Assembly (NCBI RefSeq): GCF_003591515.1
Contig: NZ_QZCG01000009.1
Location: 124,001-188,000, forward strand
Length of the DNA: 64,000 bases
Source of the DNA: Paracoccus onubensis
GTDB lineage: Bacteria; Pseudomonadota; Alphaproteobacteria; Rhodobacterales; Rhodobacteraceae
Direction: 5' to 3'
This document shows, piece by piece, positions 54,868 to 63,270 of the stretch. How positions within the stretch are numbered: position 1 is the first letter of the stretch; every line of letters begins with the position of its first letter. The translations under genes were made by a program, and so were the position numbers. Under the pieces are notes generated by a model. That model worked only from the letters and a program-made list of their open reading frames with translations, did no database searches and was not told where the DNA came from.

Positions 54868-55041
54868 TCAGGTTCCGAATTTCCTCCAGAACACCGCCGA
54901 AAAGCCGTTGATGATGAAAGCGCGGACGACATGAAAGACGGTGACCAGCGCGACATTCGGATGCAGCGTTGTCGCGGTAGCGGCCATTTCGGAAAATCCG
55001 CCGGGTGAGATCGCAAGCACCGAACTGGCCGGATCGACACC
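54868..55041 (-). pseudogene. AbrB-family membrane protein, C-terminal remnant
   Basis: Reading the minus strand down to a TGA at 54868 gives VDPASSVLAISPGGFSEMAA, TATTLHPNVALVTVFHVVRA, FIINGFSAVFW. This is the C-terminal block of AbrB-duplication membrane proteins (ATAPGGL.EMA..A..LG.D..FV...H..R). Only about 58 codons remain; the N-terminal 300 or so residues are gone. Similarity stops near 55042, where an unrelated plus-strand fragment begins. Confidence 0.75.
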
Positions 55042-55233
55042 TCGTCGCAGGTGCAGTCAATCTATGGATCGCCGATCGAAGGGCTCTATGGGGCAGGCGA
55101 GATCGCCGGCGGGCTGTTCTTTCACAATTATGCAAGCGGCACCGGACTGATGAGCGGAGCAACCTTCGGTCGTCAGGCTGGCCGCAACGCAGCCGATTTC
55201 GCATGCGCGAGGGGCGCGTCTTCCGCTGCGTGA
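55042..55233 (+). pseudogene. FAD-binding dehydrogenase, C-terminal remnant
   Basis: The plus strand reads SQVQSIYGSPIEGLYGAGEI, AGGLFFHNYASGTGLMSGAT, FGRQAGRNAADFA before a stop at 55233. This is the C-terminal FAD-binding block of fumarate reductase/tricarballylate dehydrogenase-type enzymes (IPGLYAAGE..GG......GG.GL..A..FGR.AG). About 400 upstream residues are missing. It is followed by a TctC-like gene, the usual partner in carboxylate-use loci. Confidence 0.8.
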
Positions 55234-55279
55234 AAGCACGACCCATGCGCCGCGGCGCAATCAATGAAGGGAGGATAAG

Positions 55280-55864
55280 ATGAACATGACATTGACGAAT
55301 TTTTGGCCTGCGGTTTCACGCAACGCGTGGCGCAGCATGCTTGTTGCGGTGACCGGGTTTGGCCTCGGGCTTGCCGCGCCTGCCCAGGCGCAAACCGACT
55401 TCTCTGGCGAGCGGGTCAATATGATCATCCCCTATCAGGAGGGGAGCGGTTCGACCATTCATGGCCGGTTATTCGCGATCGGCCTGGAAAAGCACCTTCC
55501 CGGCCAGCCGACCATCATTGTCGAGAATATCGACGGAGGTGGTTCGGTCCGGGGTATCAACCAATTTGCCGCCCGGGCCAATCCGGATGGGCTGGATATC
55601 GCCGCAATCGCCACGGGAACCTTTTTCCGGTATCTGCTGAAAGACCCGGCGGTCGAATATGACCTGCCAAGCTTCCGCCCCTTCCTCGCGTCTCCGTTCG
55701 GACTGCTGGTCTATGCAAGCACCGATGCGGCGACCTCCGACGATTCCGTCGAGAATGTCCGGCAACTCATCGAGAACCCGCCGATCTACGGCGCATCTGG
55801 GCCAACCTCGTCGGATTTACCGGTCCTGCTGTCCTTCTCGTTACTTGGGATCAAGCCGGCATGA
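55280..55864 (+). pseudogene. Tripartite tricarboxylate transporter binding protein (TctC/Bug type), truncated
   Basis: The start is intact: GAAGGGAGGATAAG before ATG, and a signal peptide ending APAQAQ. VNMIIPYQEGSGSTIHGRLF and IIVENIDGGGSVRGINQFAA are TctC blocks. The protein stops after 194 residues, against about 320 in the family, at LLGIKPA. That point is exactly where PrpD-like sequence takes over, so the 3' part of the gene was lost by deletion. The product, if made, would lack most of the second lobe. Confidence 0.82.
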
Positions 55865-56541
55865 CCGCCGCCGCACTGTCCCGACGCAGATTCGAGGGCC
55901 CGTTGACCGTTCTGGAAGGCCGTTTCGGGTTGCTGGACGCCTATTGCGATCATTCGGACCCTTCTCTTCTGACGCGTGATCTGGGCGAGAAATGGGAAAT
56001 CCGGCAAACCTGCTTCAAGCGCTATGCTGCCCATATCACCGTACATGGACCAGCCGAAGCACTTCGCGAGATTGCAGCGCAACACCGTCTCAAGCCGCAG
56101 GGTATTACCGGAATTTCACTGGAGATGAGCGATAAGGTCTTGTCTCACCACAATATTCCGCAACCCGAAGACATCATGTCGGCACAATACAGCGTGCCCT
56201 TCATGACGGCGGCGGCGCTACATGTGGATTTGGACGATCCACGATCGGTCACCGAAGATCTTTTGCATGATCCGCATATTCGGAAATGTTCCGAAACAAT
56301 CGATATTCGCGGAAATGGCGAGAAGAAAGGATGGGGCTTCAAGCTAAAACTGCTTTTGCAGGATGGGAATATAATCGAGCGGGCCGGCGACGGATTTTCT
56401 GGCGCCAGTATCAAGGAGGCAGTACCGGATTGGCTTGATAGCAAGTTCGGATTGATGGTTGCCGATGTCCCTGAAAGATACATCTGGGAGGAAAAGCTGA
56501 TAGAAATATCAGGACCCATTGATGCCGTCCGGTCGCCATGA
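55850..56541 (+). pseudogene. MmgE/PrpD family protein, C-terminal remnant
   Basis: Similarity begins just before the nominal start: QAGMTAAALSRRRFEGPLTV, LEG, then TCFKRYAAHITVHGPAEALR, and IMSAQYSVPFMTAAALHVD, which are C-terminal MmgE/PrpD (2-methylcitrate dehydratase-like) blocks. The N-terminal half of the family (over 200 residues) is absent. The open frame of 226 codons from ATG 55861 could be translated by coupling to the truncated TctC-like gene (ATGA overlap at 55861-55864) but is probably inactive. Confidence 0.82.
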
Positions 56542-56884
56542 CCGAGAACGGCGGCGCCGGATTAGGCTCAGGATTCATAGCCAATATATACCGGTTGCCG
56601 CAAGAATATGGCCGACAGGAGGATCTTCCGGCTGCGGTCATCTCGGATGGCGATGCCTTGCCCCGCCCCATCTGATTGGTCCGATTTAATTGTCAGTGCA
56701 TGACCGGGCTCGGGTCTATCGCTGCAACTTTCAGCTCCGGAAGATAAGGATAGTGGCGCGGATGATGGCAGCGCGGATGATGCCGCCGCATCGCCTATTC
56801 CGCCTGACCACTCGGATAAGGCTGATCGTAATGATTCATCGCATATGTCCGCACTGATCAGCCTCCCGTGATGGTACCGTCAGG
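56542..56884. other. Intergenic region after the decayed locus
   Basis: About 340 bases between the PrpD-like remnant and the siderophore operon end. No recognisable gene, repeat or clear terminator. It may hold more debris of the decayed locus, too diverged to identify. Confidence 0.5.
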
Positions 56885-57937
56885 TTAATCCGCCGCATGG
56901 CCTTCACGCCAATAGGCGACGATACTGTGATAGCCCTTCTTCAGCGCCAGGTCATTTCGGACATATCTGCGCAATTCGCGGAAGGCGCTGTCTTCGCACC
57001 CGACCCAGATGAATGGGGATTGCGCGTCTTCAGGTGGAGCATGGCATTGCAACGCCGGTACAAAACCGTCGGTGCGCAGGATCCAGTCAACCTTCATGTT
57101 GCGGCGATGCGCCAGGGGCTGCCGCTCTGCCTCATTCGCGATCTCGATGATCACATGCCCTCGCGCCGCATCGGGCAACAGTTCCAGAAAGCGCGCGATG
57201 GCCGGCAAGGCCGTTTCGTCCCCTGCGAGCAGATACCAGTCGCGATCCAGCGGCAGGCTGCCGCCACCCGGCCCGATCATCCCGATACGATCGCCTGCGC
57301 GAGCGGTTTCCGCGAAGCGGCTGCCCGGTCCCGTAGCCTCGGCGTGAAGCACGAAATCGATATCCAGCACGCCGGCGGCCACGTCGATGTCGCGGATGGT
57401 ATAGCGGCGGAACTCCGGCTTGTCGGGGCCGTCCGGCCAACTCTCCAAGCCGTCCGGGCTGATCCGAGGTTCGGCCAGCCCCTGTCCATCAGGAGCAAAG
57501 ACAAGCCGGACATGGATATTGTCCAGCCCTGCGAAAAGCGAGAGATCATCGGACGCGAAGCAGATGCGGCGCATACGCGGAGTCAGATCCTGCGTTTCCA
57601 CAACGCGGAGCATCCGGTAATTGGGAGGTCGTGTCATTCTGGCACCGTCACCTGTCCAATGAATGGTCAACGGCTGTGCCGCAAATTCCTGCATATGCCC
57701 CGCGATGATGCTGCGCAGATCAAACAATGCCGGAAAGGTTCCGCCCGCGACCTCGACCCGCACATGATTGGCATTTTCATGCAGGAGGGCCGTGCCGAAG
57801 GGAAAACGCAGGTCATGACGGGATTCCATGCGACTATAAATTGCCCCGTGCTCGGCGATATGTTCGCAGAGCCGTTTCAGCATAGCTGAGGGTTCATTGA
57901 CTGTGATATCTGCCCGCGCGGTCAGCAAGTGGCTCAT
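56885..57937 (-). CDS. Siderophore-interacting protein (FAD-dependent ferric reductase)
   Basis: A 350-residue protein. The FAD domain contains FRRYTIRDIDVAAGVLDIDF, the R-x-Y-T/S flavin motif, and GPGSRFAETARAGDRIGMIG. YLLAGDETALPAIARFLELL is the ViuB/YqjH NAD(P)H-region signature. An extra N-terminal about 100 residues resembles a DUF2218-type domain, which is often fused here. Start ATG 57937 overlaps the ATPase stop by four bases. It releases iron by reducing the imported ferric siderophore in the cytoplasm. Confidence 0.88.
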   Translation of the reverse strand: MSHLLTARADITVNEPSAMLKRLCEHIAEHGAIYSRMESRHDLRFPFGTALLHENANHVRVEVAGGTFPALFDLRSIIAGHMQEFAAQPLTIHWTGDGARMTRPPNYRMLRVVETQDLTPRMRRICFASDDLSLFAGLDNIHVRLVFAPDGQGLAEPRISPDGLESWPDGPDKPEFRRYTIRDIDVAAGVLDIDFVLHAEATGPGSRFAETARAGDRIGMIGPGGGSLPLDRDWYLLAGDETALPAIARFLELLPDAARGHVIIEIANEAERQPLAHRRNMKVDWILRTDGFVPALQCHAPPEDAQSPFIWVGCEDSAFRELRRYVRNDLALKKGYHSIVAYWREGHAAD

Positions 57938-58728
57938 CTTCTGGCTTCCTGTTGGGTGAGTGTGGCGGCACCGTCGGTCATGATCTGCAAACGCCCGGCC
58001 GAGCAACGCTCGACCCGTGCCTCGATCCGATAGACCTGGCGCAGCATGTCTGGGGTCAATACTTCGTCCGGCGTCCCGAAGGCGAATAGCCGGCCCTCGT
58101 GGAGGACGGCGATCCGGTCGGCCCATTGTGCGGCATATGCCAGATCGTGCAGCACGACGATGGCGATGCGGCCGTCATGTGTCAGATCGCGGACATGCTG
58201 CATGATCATGTGGCGGCGGGCGAGATCCAGCGCGCTTGTCGGCTCGTCCAGCAACAGCAGCTTTGGATCACGCGCGATCGCGACGGCCAGCCCGACAGCC
58301 TGCCGTTGGCCTCCCGACAATTGACCGACCGCGCGATTAGCCAGATCGTCGGCACCAAGCCGCGCGAGGACGGCAAGCGCCGCCACATCAGCCTCCATGC
58401 CATCGGGCGAATGACGCGGCAGCGCAGTCATGACGCATTCCAAGACGCTGAGCCCGACCCGCCCGATCACGCTCTGAGGCATGAACCCGACCAGATCGGC
58501 ACGGCGTGGCGCGGGCAGATGCACCAGCTCCTGCCCGTCCAACGTCACCGATCCGGTAACAGGCAGCAATCCGGCAAGCCCCCGCAGCAGCGTTGATTTA
58601 CCCGCCCCGTTCGGGCCGATCAACGCCACGATGGCCCCCGGCTCCAACAATGGCAGCGTGATATCTCGGATCACCGCCCGGTTGCGGTAGCCGCAGCTTA
58701 TCCCGTTGATCTGCAAATCCGCTGTCAT
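57934..58728 (-). CDS. Iron-siderophore ABC transporter ATP-binding protein, FecE/FhuC type
   Basis: A 264-residue ATPase. Walker A IGPNGAGKSTLLRGLAG, signature QLSGGQRQAVGLAVAIARDP and Walker B LLLLDEPTSALDLARR are complete. It overlaps the permease stop and the downstream gene start by four bases each. Confidence 0.93.
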   Translation of the reverse strand: MTADLQINGISCGYRNRAVIRDITLPLLEPGAIVALIGPNGAGKSTLLRGLAGLLPVTGSVTLDGQELVHLPAPRRADLVGFMPQSVIGRVGLSVLECVMTALPRHSPDGMEADVAALAVLARLGADDLANRAVGQLSGGQRQAVGLAVAIARDPKLLLLDEPTSALDLARRHMIMQHVRDLTHDGRIAIVVLHDLAYAAQWADRIAVLHEGRLFAFGTPDEVLTPDMLRQVYRIEARVERCSAGRLQIMTDGAATLTQQEARR

Positions 58729-59759
58729 ATACGCCCCCGGCGCAGGATGACTGCAAAGAAAACCGGCAGCCCGACCAGTGCCGTCACGATTCCGACCGGG
58801 ATGATCACTCCCGGCACGATCACAGTGCTGGCGATACCTGCAAGCGACAGGATAAGCGCGCCTGTCAGACAGCTTGCGGGCAAGAGCAGGCGATGGTTCT
58901 CACCCACGCAAAGCCGCGCGATATGGGGCGCGATCAGACCGATGAATCCGATAATGCCAACAAAGGCCACCGCTGTTCCTGCCAGCAGACTGATGCGGAT
59001 CAACGAGAAAAGCCGCAGGCGATCGACCGCGATACCCATGGCGTGGGCGCGATCCTCACCCAATCGCAGGGCCATCAGATCCCTCGCCGACATCAGCGAC
59101 CAGGGAATGACAACCAGTTGAACCGCAGCCAGAACGGCCAGCGACGGCAGATCCGCCCGAGTCAGACTGCCCATCATCCAGAACACCAGCGATTGCAGCG
59201 TATCTGCGCTGGCGACATATTGGATCAGCGACAACAGGGCCGAGGCCGTCAGTCCGACCCCCACCCCGAACAGGACCAGCATATCGGTGCCCGCGCCACG
59301 CAGCCGGATCAGCAATTGCACGAGGGAAAGCGCTCCGAAGGCAAAAAGAAATGCGTTCAACGGCACGCCCCACAGCCCGAAACCGGGAACCGAGATACCC
59401 AGCACAATGGCAAGCGCCGCGCCCAATGCGGCTGACGACGACACGCCCAGCGTGTAGGGTTCGGCCAATGGGTTATCCAGAACGGTCTGCATCTCGGCTC
59501 CGGCCAGGCCCAGTCCTGCCCCGGCCAACAGGGCCAGCAGGGCCATCGGCAGCCGAAGTTGCCACAGGATCACGCCGGTAGTCCGATCACCCTGACCGAA
59601 CATTGCGGCGATAATCTGTCCCGGCGATACTCCCGATGGTCCTATGATGAGAGAGGCAAGCAAAGACAGCAGGCAGCCCGCTGCCAATAATGCGACGAAC
59701 AACCTGCGCCGTCTCTGACTGCTTCTGTAAACGGCGATCTGTTCGGCAACGGATGTCAC
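58725..59759 (-). CDS. Iron-siderophore ABC transporter permease, FecCD type
   Basis: A 344-residue inner-membrane permease with about ten helices. LAGAGLGLAGAEMQTVLDNP, LAEPYTLGVSSSAALGAAL and FVGIIGFIGLIAPHIARLCV are the conserved FecCD blocks. A single permease gene implies a homodimer. Confidence 0.94.
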   Translation of the reverse strand: MTSVAEQIAVYRSSQRRRRLFVALLAAGCLLSLLASLIIGPSGVSPGQIIAAMFGQGDRTTGVILWQLRLPMALLALLAGAGLGLAGAEMQTVLDNPLAEPYTLGVSSSAALGAALAIVLGISVPGFGLWGVPLNAFLFAFGALSLVQLLIRLRGAGTDMLVLFGVGVGLTASALLSLIQYVASADTLQSLVFWMMGSLTRADLPSLAVLAAVQLVVIPWSLMSARDLMALRLGEDRAHAMGIAVDRLRLFSLIRISLLAGTAVAFVGIIGFIGLIAPHIARLCVGENHRLLLPASCLTGALILSLAGIASTVIVPGVIIPVGIVTALVGLPVFFAVILRRGRI

Positions 59760-60898
59760 GGCGCCGCCTGCTGATCGATCCAGAATGTGCCTTCCAGCGG
59801 CACCGGCAGGAAGCGCCGGTTCATCTCTGCCAATGTTTCGGCGGGATCGATATCGCCTGCCGCTTCGGGATGAATCCAGCGGGCAAAGGCCTCGACGGCC
59901 AGAACCTCGAAGGGAGAGATCGTCAGAAGGTGCAGGATGCCATGCGCACGACCCTCTCGCACGGCTGATAATTCCGGGCGAATACCGGTCGCCAGCACCG
60001 AATCGAGCGAGGCTTGCGCCGAAGCGTCATCGCGCCCCACGCCCAGCACCAGCCCATGCGATGCCGCAAGATGCGGACCACCAGTCGCGATCAGAACCTG
60101 CGGATCGGCGGCAAGAATATGTTCGGCCGCGATCTTGCCAGCATAATCCGAAACCAGTTCCGAACCGACGATCTGCCCGCCTGCGAAATCCACGAGATCG
60201 CCCAGCCGATTTCCCGCACCCGGCACCCAGCAGCAATCCGGTGTCGCATGACCGTCGACCAGCACCGGCGGGCGGGCCGGGGCATCGGCGACAAGCCGGG
60301 CGACCCGCGCATAGCGCGGCGCGATGAATTCCTCATATTCCTGCGCGCGCTGCCCTTGACCGATGGCGTCGCCCAGAAGCTTCAGCGAAAAGGTTACGCG
60401 ATCCTCGGGCGCCGTCACCGGCAGATCCGGGCTGTCCAGATAGATCACCGGAATTCCCGCGGCCTCCAGACGCTTGCGAACAGGTTCCCACATGGGATCG
60501 AAAATGCGGATGACATAGAGATCCGGGGCCTGCGCGACGACACCTTCGACCGAGAAGTCCGACGGCGTGGCCGACCCTGCCTCGGGGATCCGGTCGATCT
60601 GCGGAAATTTCGCCTGCAAGGCCGCCTTGATACCGGGATCCAGCCGCTGCGCGCTGCCCCATACGGCAATCGGCGCGACGGGATCGTCGCTCAGCAGCAT
60701 CAGCGACAGGATCAGATCGGCCTCATTGATACCGATCTGACGGGCGGGCTGATCCAGCACCACCTCGCGCCCCGTGGCATCGGTCAGCGTGATTTCGGCA
60801 CGCGCTATTGTCCCGCATGACAGCATGAACGCGAATGCCATGATGAAGGTGATGCCGCGCACGCGCCCTGCGCCTTTCTTTTGGGTGCGTATTACCAT
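59756..60898 (-). CDS. Iron-siderophore ABC transporter substrate-binding protein
   Basis: A 380-residue periplasmic protein. An N-terminal hydrophobic stretch ends near TIARAE. ITLTDATGREVVLDQPARQI begins the mature part, and the two lobes (class III binding fold) follow, with KIAAEHILAADPQVLIATGG. It overlaps the receptor stop by seven bases and the permease start by four, so receptor and transporter are one transcription unit. Confidence 0.9.
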   Translation of the reverse strand: MVIRTQKKGAGRVRGITFIMAFAFMLSCGTIARAEITLTDATGREVVLDQPARQIGINEADLILSLMLLSDDPVAPIAVWGSAQRLDPGIKAALQAKFPQIDRIPEAGSATPSDFSVEGVVAQAPDLYVIRIFDPMWEPVRKRLEAAGIPVIYLDSPDLPVTAPEDRVTFSLKLLGDAIGQGQRAQEYEEFIAPRYARVARLVADAPARPPVLVDGHATPDCCWVPGAGNRLGDLVDFAGGQIVGSELVSDYAGKIAAEHILAADPQVLIATGGPHLAASHGLVLGVGRDDASAQASLDSVLATGIRPELSAVREGRAHGILHLLTISPFEVLAVEAFARWIHPEAAGDIDPAETLAEMNRRFLPVPLEGTFWIDQQAAP

Positions 60899-63126
60899 TT
60901 GTAACCGATTTTTGCCTCGATCGTGCGGCCTTCGCCATAATTGCAGCTTCCGCCTGTCAGGTTAAGGCACTGCGCGACGAAGCGTCTGTCAAAGATGTTG
61001 CTGGCATGCAGCTGTACCGTCGCCCCTTCCACCTTCCACGGAGATTCGGCCAGATCATAGGTGACACCCAGATCAACCAGCCCATAGCCGGGGATGCGCA
61101 ATTCCTCGATATGCTGCGGGCTGGACTGATAATCCGAGACGCCACGGATTCCCGCACTGATATCCAGACCGGGCAGGCCCGCATCCTTGTATTGCATCCA
61201 CAGCGATGCCTGATGACGCGGCAGGCGCAGAACCTCGTTGCCAACAGCGCTTTCGTAAACCGAACTGAGCACTTCCGAGTCGGAATAGGCATAGCCCGCG
61301 ATCACGTCCAGACGGGGCGTCATGGCGAATTTCGCCTCGAGCTCAAGCCCGCGCACGCGCTGTTCTCCGCCCTGTATCGTCGCCCAGCCATCCAGCGGGT
61401 TGGGGATCAGGGTGTTGTCCTCGGTCAGTTGGAATAGTGACGCGGTGAACATGTTGCTGGTGCCCGGCGGCGTATATTTCAAACCGATCTCGTACATTTC
61501 GGTTTTGCTTGCCTCGAAGGGCTTGCCGTCGTCTCCGACGCCCAATTGCGGAACGAACGAGCTGGAATAGGCGGCATAGGGTGATATTCCATTCGCAAAC
61601 TGGTAACTAATCCCAAGACGCCCCGTAACGGCGTCGTCATTATTGTCGGGCTGGCGCGCGCCCGCGATACGATCGAATGTATCGATTTCAGATCTGTCAT
61701 AGCGCAGCGCAGCGGTCGCAATCCACGAACCCCAGCTTAACTGATCCTGAACATAGATCCCAAGCTGACGCCGGTTCTGCACGGCCGAGCGGGTAAAGGG
61801 CGGACGATCCACCGAAAAACCGCCATATTCCGGATCGGTGAAGTCCAGTCCCGGAACAGGGACATCCATGGCCGAGTTGCCGAAATTGGTCGATGACCGG
61901 ACCCAACTGTAATCCACACCGATCAGTGCCGTATGATCGACAGAACCGGTTGCGAACCTGCCCTCGACGCTGAGATCCATTGCCAGGCTGCGCAATTCGT
62001 CGTCTGAGGCCGCGGTGACGCGGTTCATCACCGGTCCCGGGGTTCCCGGCCAGCCGGGCCATGAAAAGGCGGGGTTGACCAGCACAAGGAACATGTCCTG
62101 TCTGGAACGCGCATAACGCAGGTTCTGACGCAGCGTCCAGTTGGCAGTCAGGTCATGTTCCAGCTCATACCCGATCGCAGCATATTCGCGGTTGAATTCA
62201 TCCGCCGCCGGATCGCCCAGATACAGGTCACGGGGGATTTCTCCGGCGGGGTTCGGCAGCAATGTCCCATGTGCCGGATAGAAGCGCGGGCTGAATGTAT
62301 CCTCATCCTTCTGATAATAGGCGAATGCGGTCAGGCGGGTGCTGTCATCCGGCTCCCATGTCAGGCTGGGCGCGAAGGTCAGCTTGCGATTACGTTCCCG
62401 GTCAATCTGGCTGCCCATATTCTTGGCAGTGCCGATCAGGCGATAGCTTAGCGAACCGTCACGGTTGAGCGGCCCGGTAAAATCCCCGCCGATCTGATAG
62501 CCGCCCAGACTGCTGGTCTTGGCAAATACCTCGCGGCTGGCCTCGGACCGAGGGCGCTTGCTGACCAGATTGATCATGCCGCCCGGCATATTCTGCCCGT
62601 AAAGCGCCGAAGCCGGCCCCTTGATCACCTCTACACGCTCCAGCGTGAATGGATCAATCGCCGGAGTGGCATAATTCGCCGGTTCGCCGGGAAGGAGAAG
62701 ACCATCCTGCCATGTATAGCCATAAGCGTCGAAGCCGCGGATCCACAGCCAGTCATAGCGGATGTCGTAGCCATTGGATTCGGCCATAACGCCGGGCGTA
62801 TAGCGCAGCGCTTCCGTGATCAGATCGGCGGACTGGGCTTCGAACTGTGCGCGTGGCACCACGTTCACGGTCTGAGGGGTCCGTGTCAGCGGGATATCCG
62901 ACTTGGTTGCTGAACGGCTGTCTTGCGGTATCAGCATGTCGCCACCGGTCGCGTCATTTTGCGCGTTCAGCGTTATTTCGTCCAGAATTGTGGGCTGCCC
63001 GTCGGCATCGGCATCGCGCACCTCCTGCGCGGCGGCAAAACTTGCCATCGATACTGTGGTTGACAGGATGGCCACGCCATTTTGCAAGACGCGTCTGCAA
63101 ACTGACCTGCAATTTCCGTTACGCAT
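60892..63126 (-). CDS. TonB-dependent siderophore receptor
   Basis: A 744-residue outer-membrane receptor. A signal peptide ends SFAAAQ. The plug domain follows with TRTPQTVNVVPRAQFEAQSA, ALRYTPGVMAE, FTLERVEVIKGPASALYGQN and MPGGMINLVSKRP. The C-terminal barrel ends in the aromatic strand IEAKIGYKW. ATG 63126 has GGAG seven bases upstream. FhuA/FpvA-type siderophore receptors share these plug motifs. It is the first gene of a five-gene uptake operon. Confidence 0.95.
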   Translation of the reverse strand: MRNGNCRSVCRRVLQNGVAILSTTVSMASFAAAQEVRDADADGQPTILDEITLNAQNDATGGDMLIPQDSRSATKSDIPLTRTPQTVNVVPRAQFEAQSADLITEALRYTPGVMAESNGYDIRYDWLWIRGFDAYGYTWQDGLLLPGEPANYATPAIDPFTLERVEVIKGPASALYGQNMPGGMINLVSKRPRSEASREVFAKTSSLGGYQIGGDFTGPLNRDGSLSYRLIGTAKNMGSQIDRERNRKLTFAPSLTWEPDDSTRLTAFAYYQKDEDTFSPRFYPAHGTLLPNPAGEIPRDLYLGDPAADEFNREYAAIGYELEHDLTANWTLRQNLRYARSRQDMFLVLVNPAFSWPGWPGTPGPVMNRVTAASDDELRSLAMDLSVEGRFATGSVDHTALIGVDYSWVRSSTNFGNSAMDVPVPGLDFTDPEYGGFSVDRPPFTRSAVQNRRQLGIYVQDQLSWGSWIATAALRYDRSEIDTFDRIAGARQPDNNDDAVTGRLGISYQFANGISPYAAYSSSFVPQLGVGDDGKPFEASKTEMYEIGLKYTPPGTSNMFTASLFQLTEDNTLIPNPLDGWATIQGGEQRVRGLELEAKFAMTPRLDVIAGYAYSDSEVLSSVYESAVGNEVLRLPRHQASLWMQYKDAGLPGLDISAGIRGVSDYQSSPQHIEELRIPGYGLVDLGVTYDLAESPWKVEGATVQLHASNIFDRRFVAQCLNLTGGSCNYGEGRTIEAKIGYKW

Positions 63127-63210
63127 CGCTGGCTCCGTGATTAATCTGATAGGAACAGTCAAGATTGCCTAGTCTGTAGCCGCCTGTTAATCTTCCGCCA
63201 AGCCAAAGGG

Positions 63211-63228
63211 TTTTGCGCATATGCAAAA
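63211..63228. promoter_or_regulatory. Dyad in the receptor/regulator divergent promoter
   Basis: TTTTGC and GCAAAA arms (63211-63216, 63223-63228) flank GCATAT in the 144-base gap between the receptor gene and the divergent regulator gene. It is a candidate site for the adjacent regulator or an iron regulator. No clear Fur box was recognised. Confidence 0.5.
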
Positions 63229-63270
63229 GAGTTATGCGGAACAACAAATACTGAAGATTAGGCAGGGCGA

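Noticed and set aside
54665..55264. 199-codon minus-strand frame across the deletion scar
   Set aside because: It reads through both remnants in the wrong frame and is Arg/Ser-rich; the AbrB and FAD dehydrogenase frames explain the region better.
56897..57889. 330-codon plus-strand frame opposite the siderophore-interacting protein
   Set aside because: Antisense shadow of a gene with clear family motifs.
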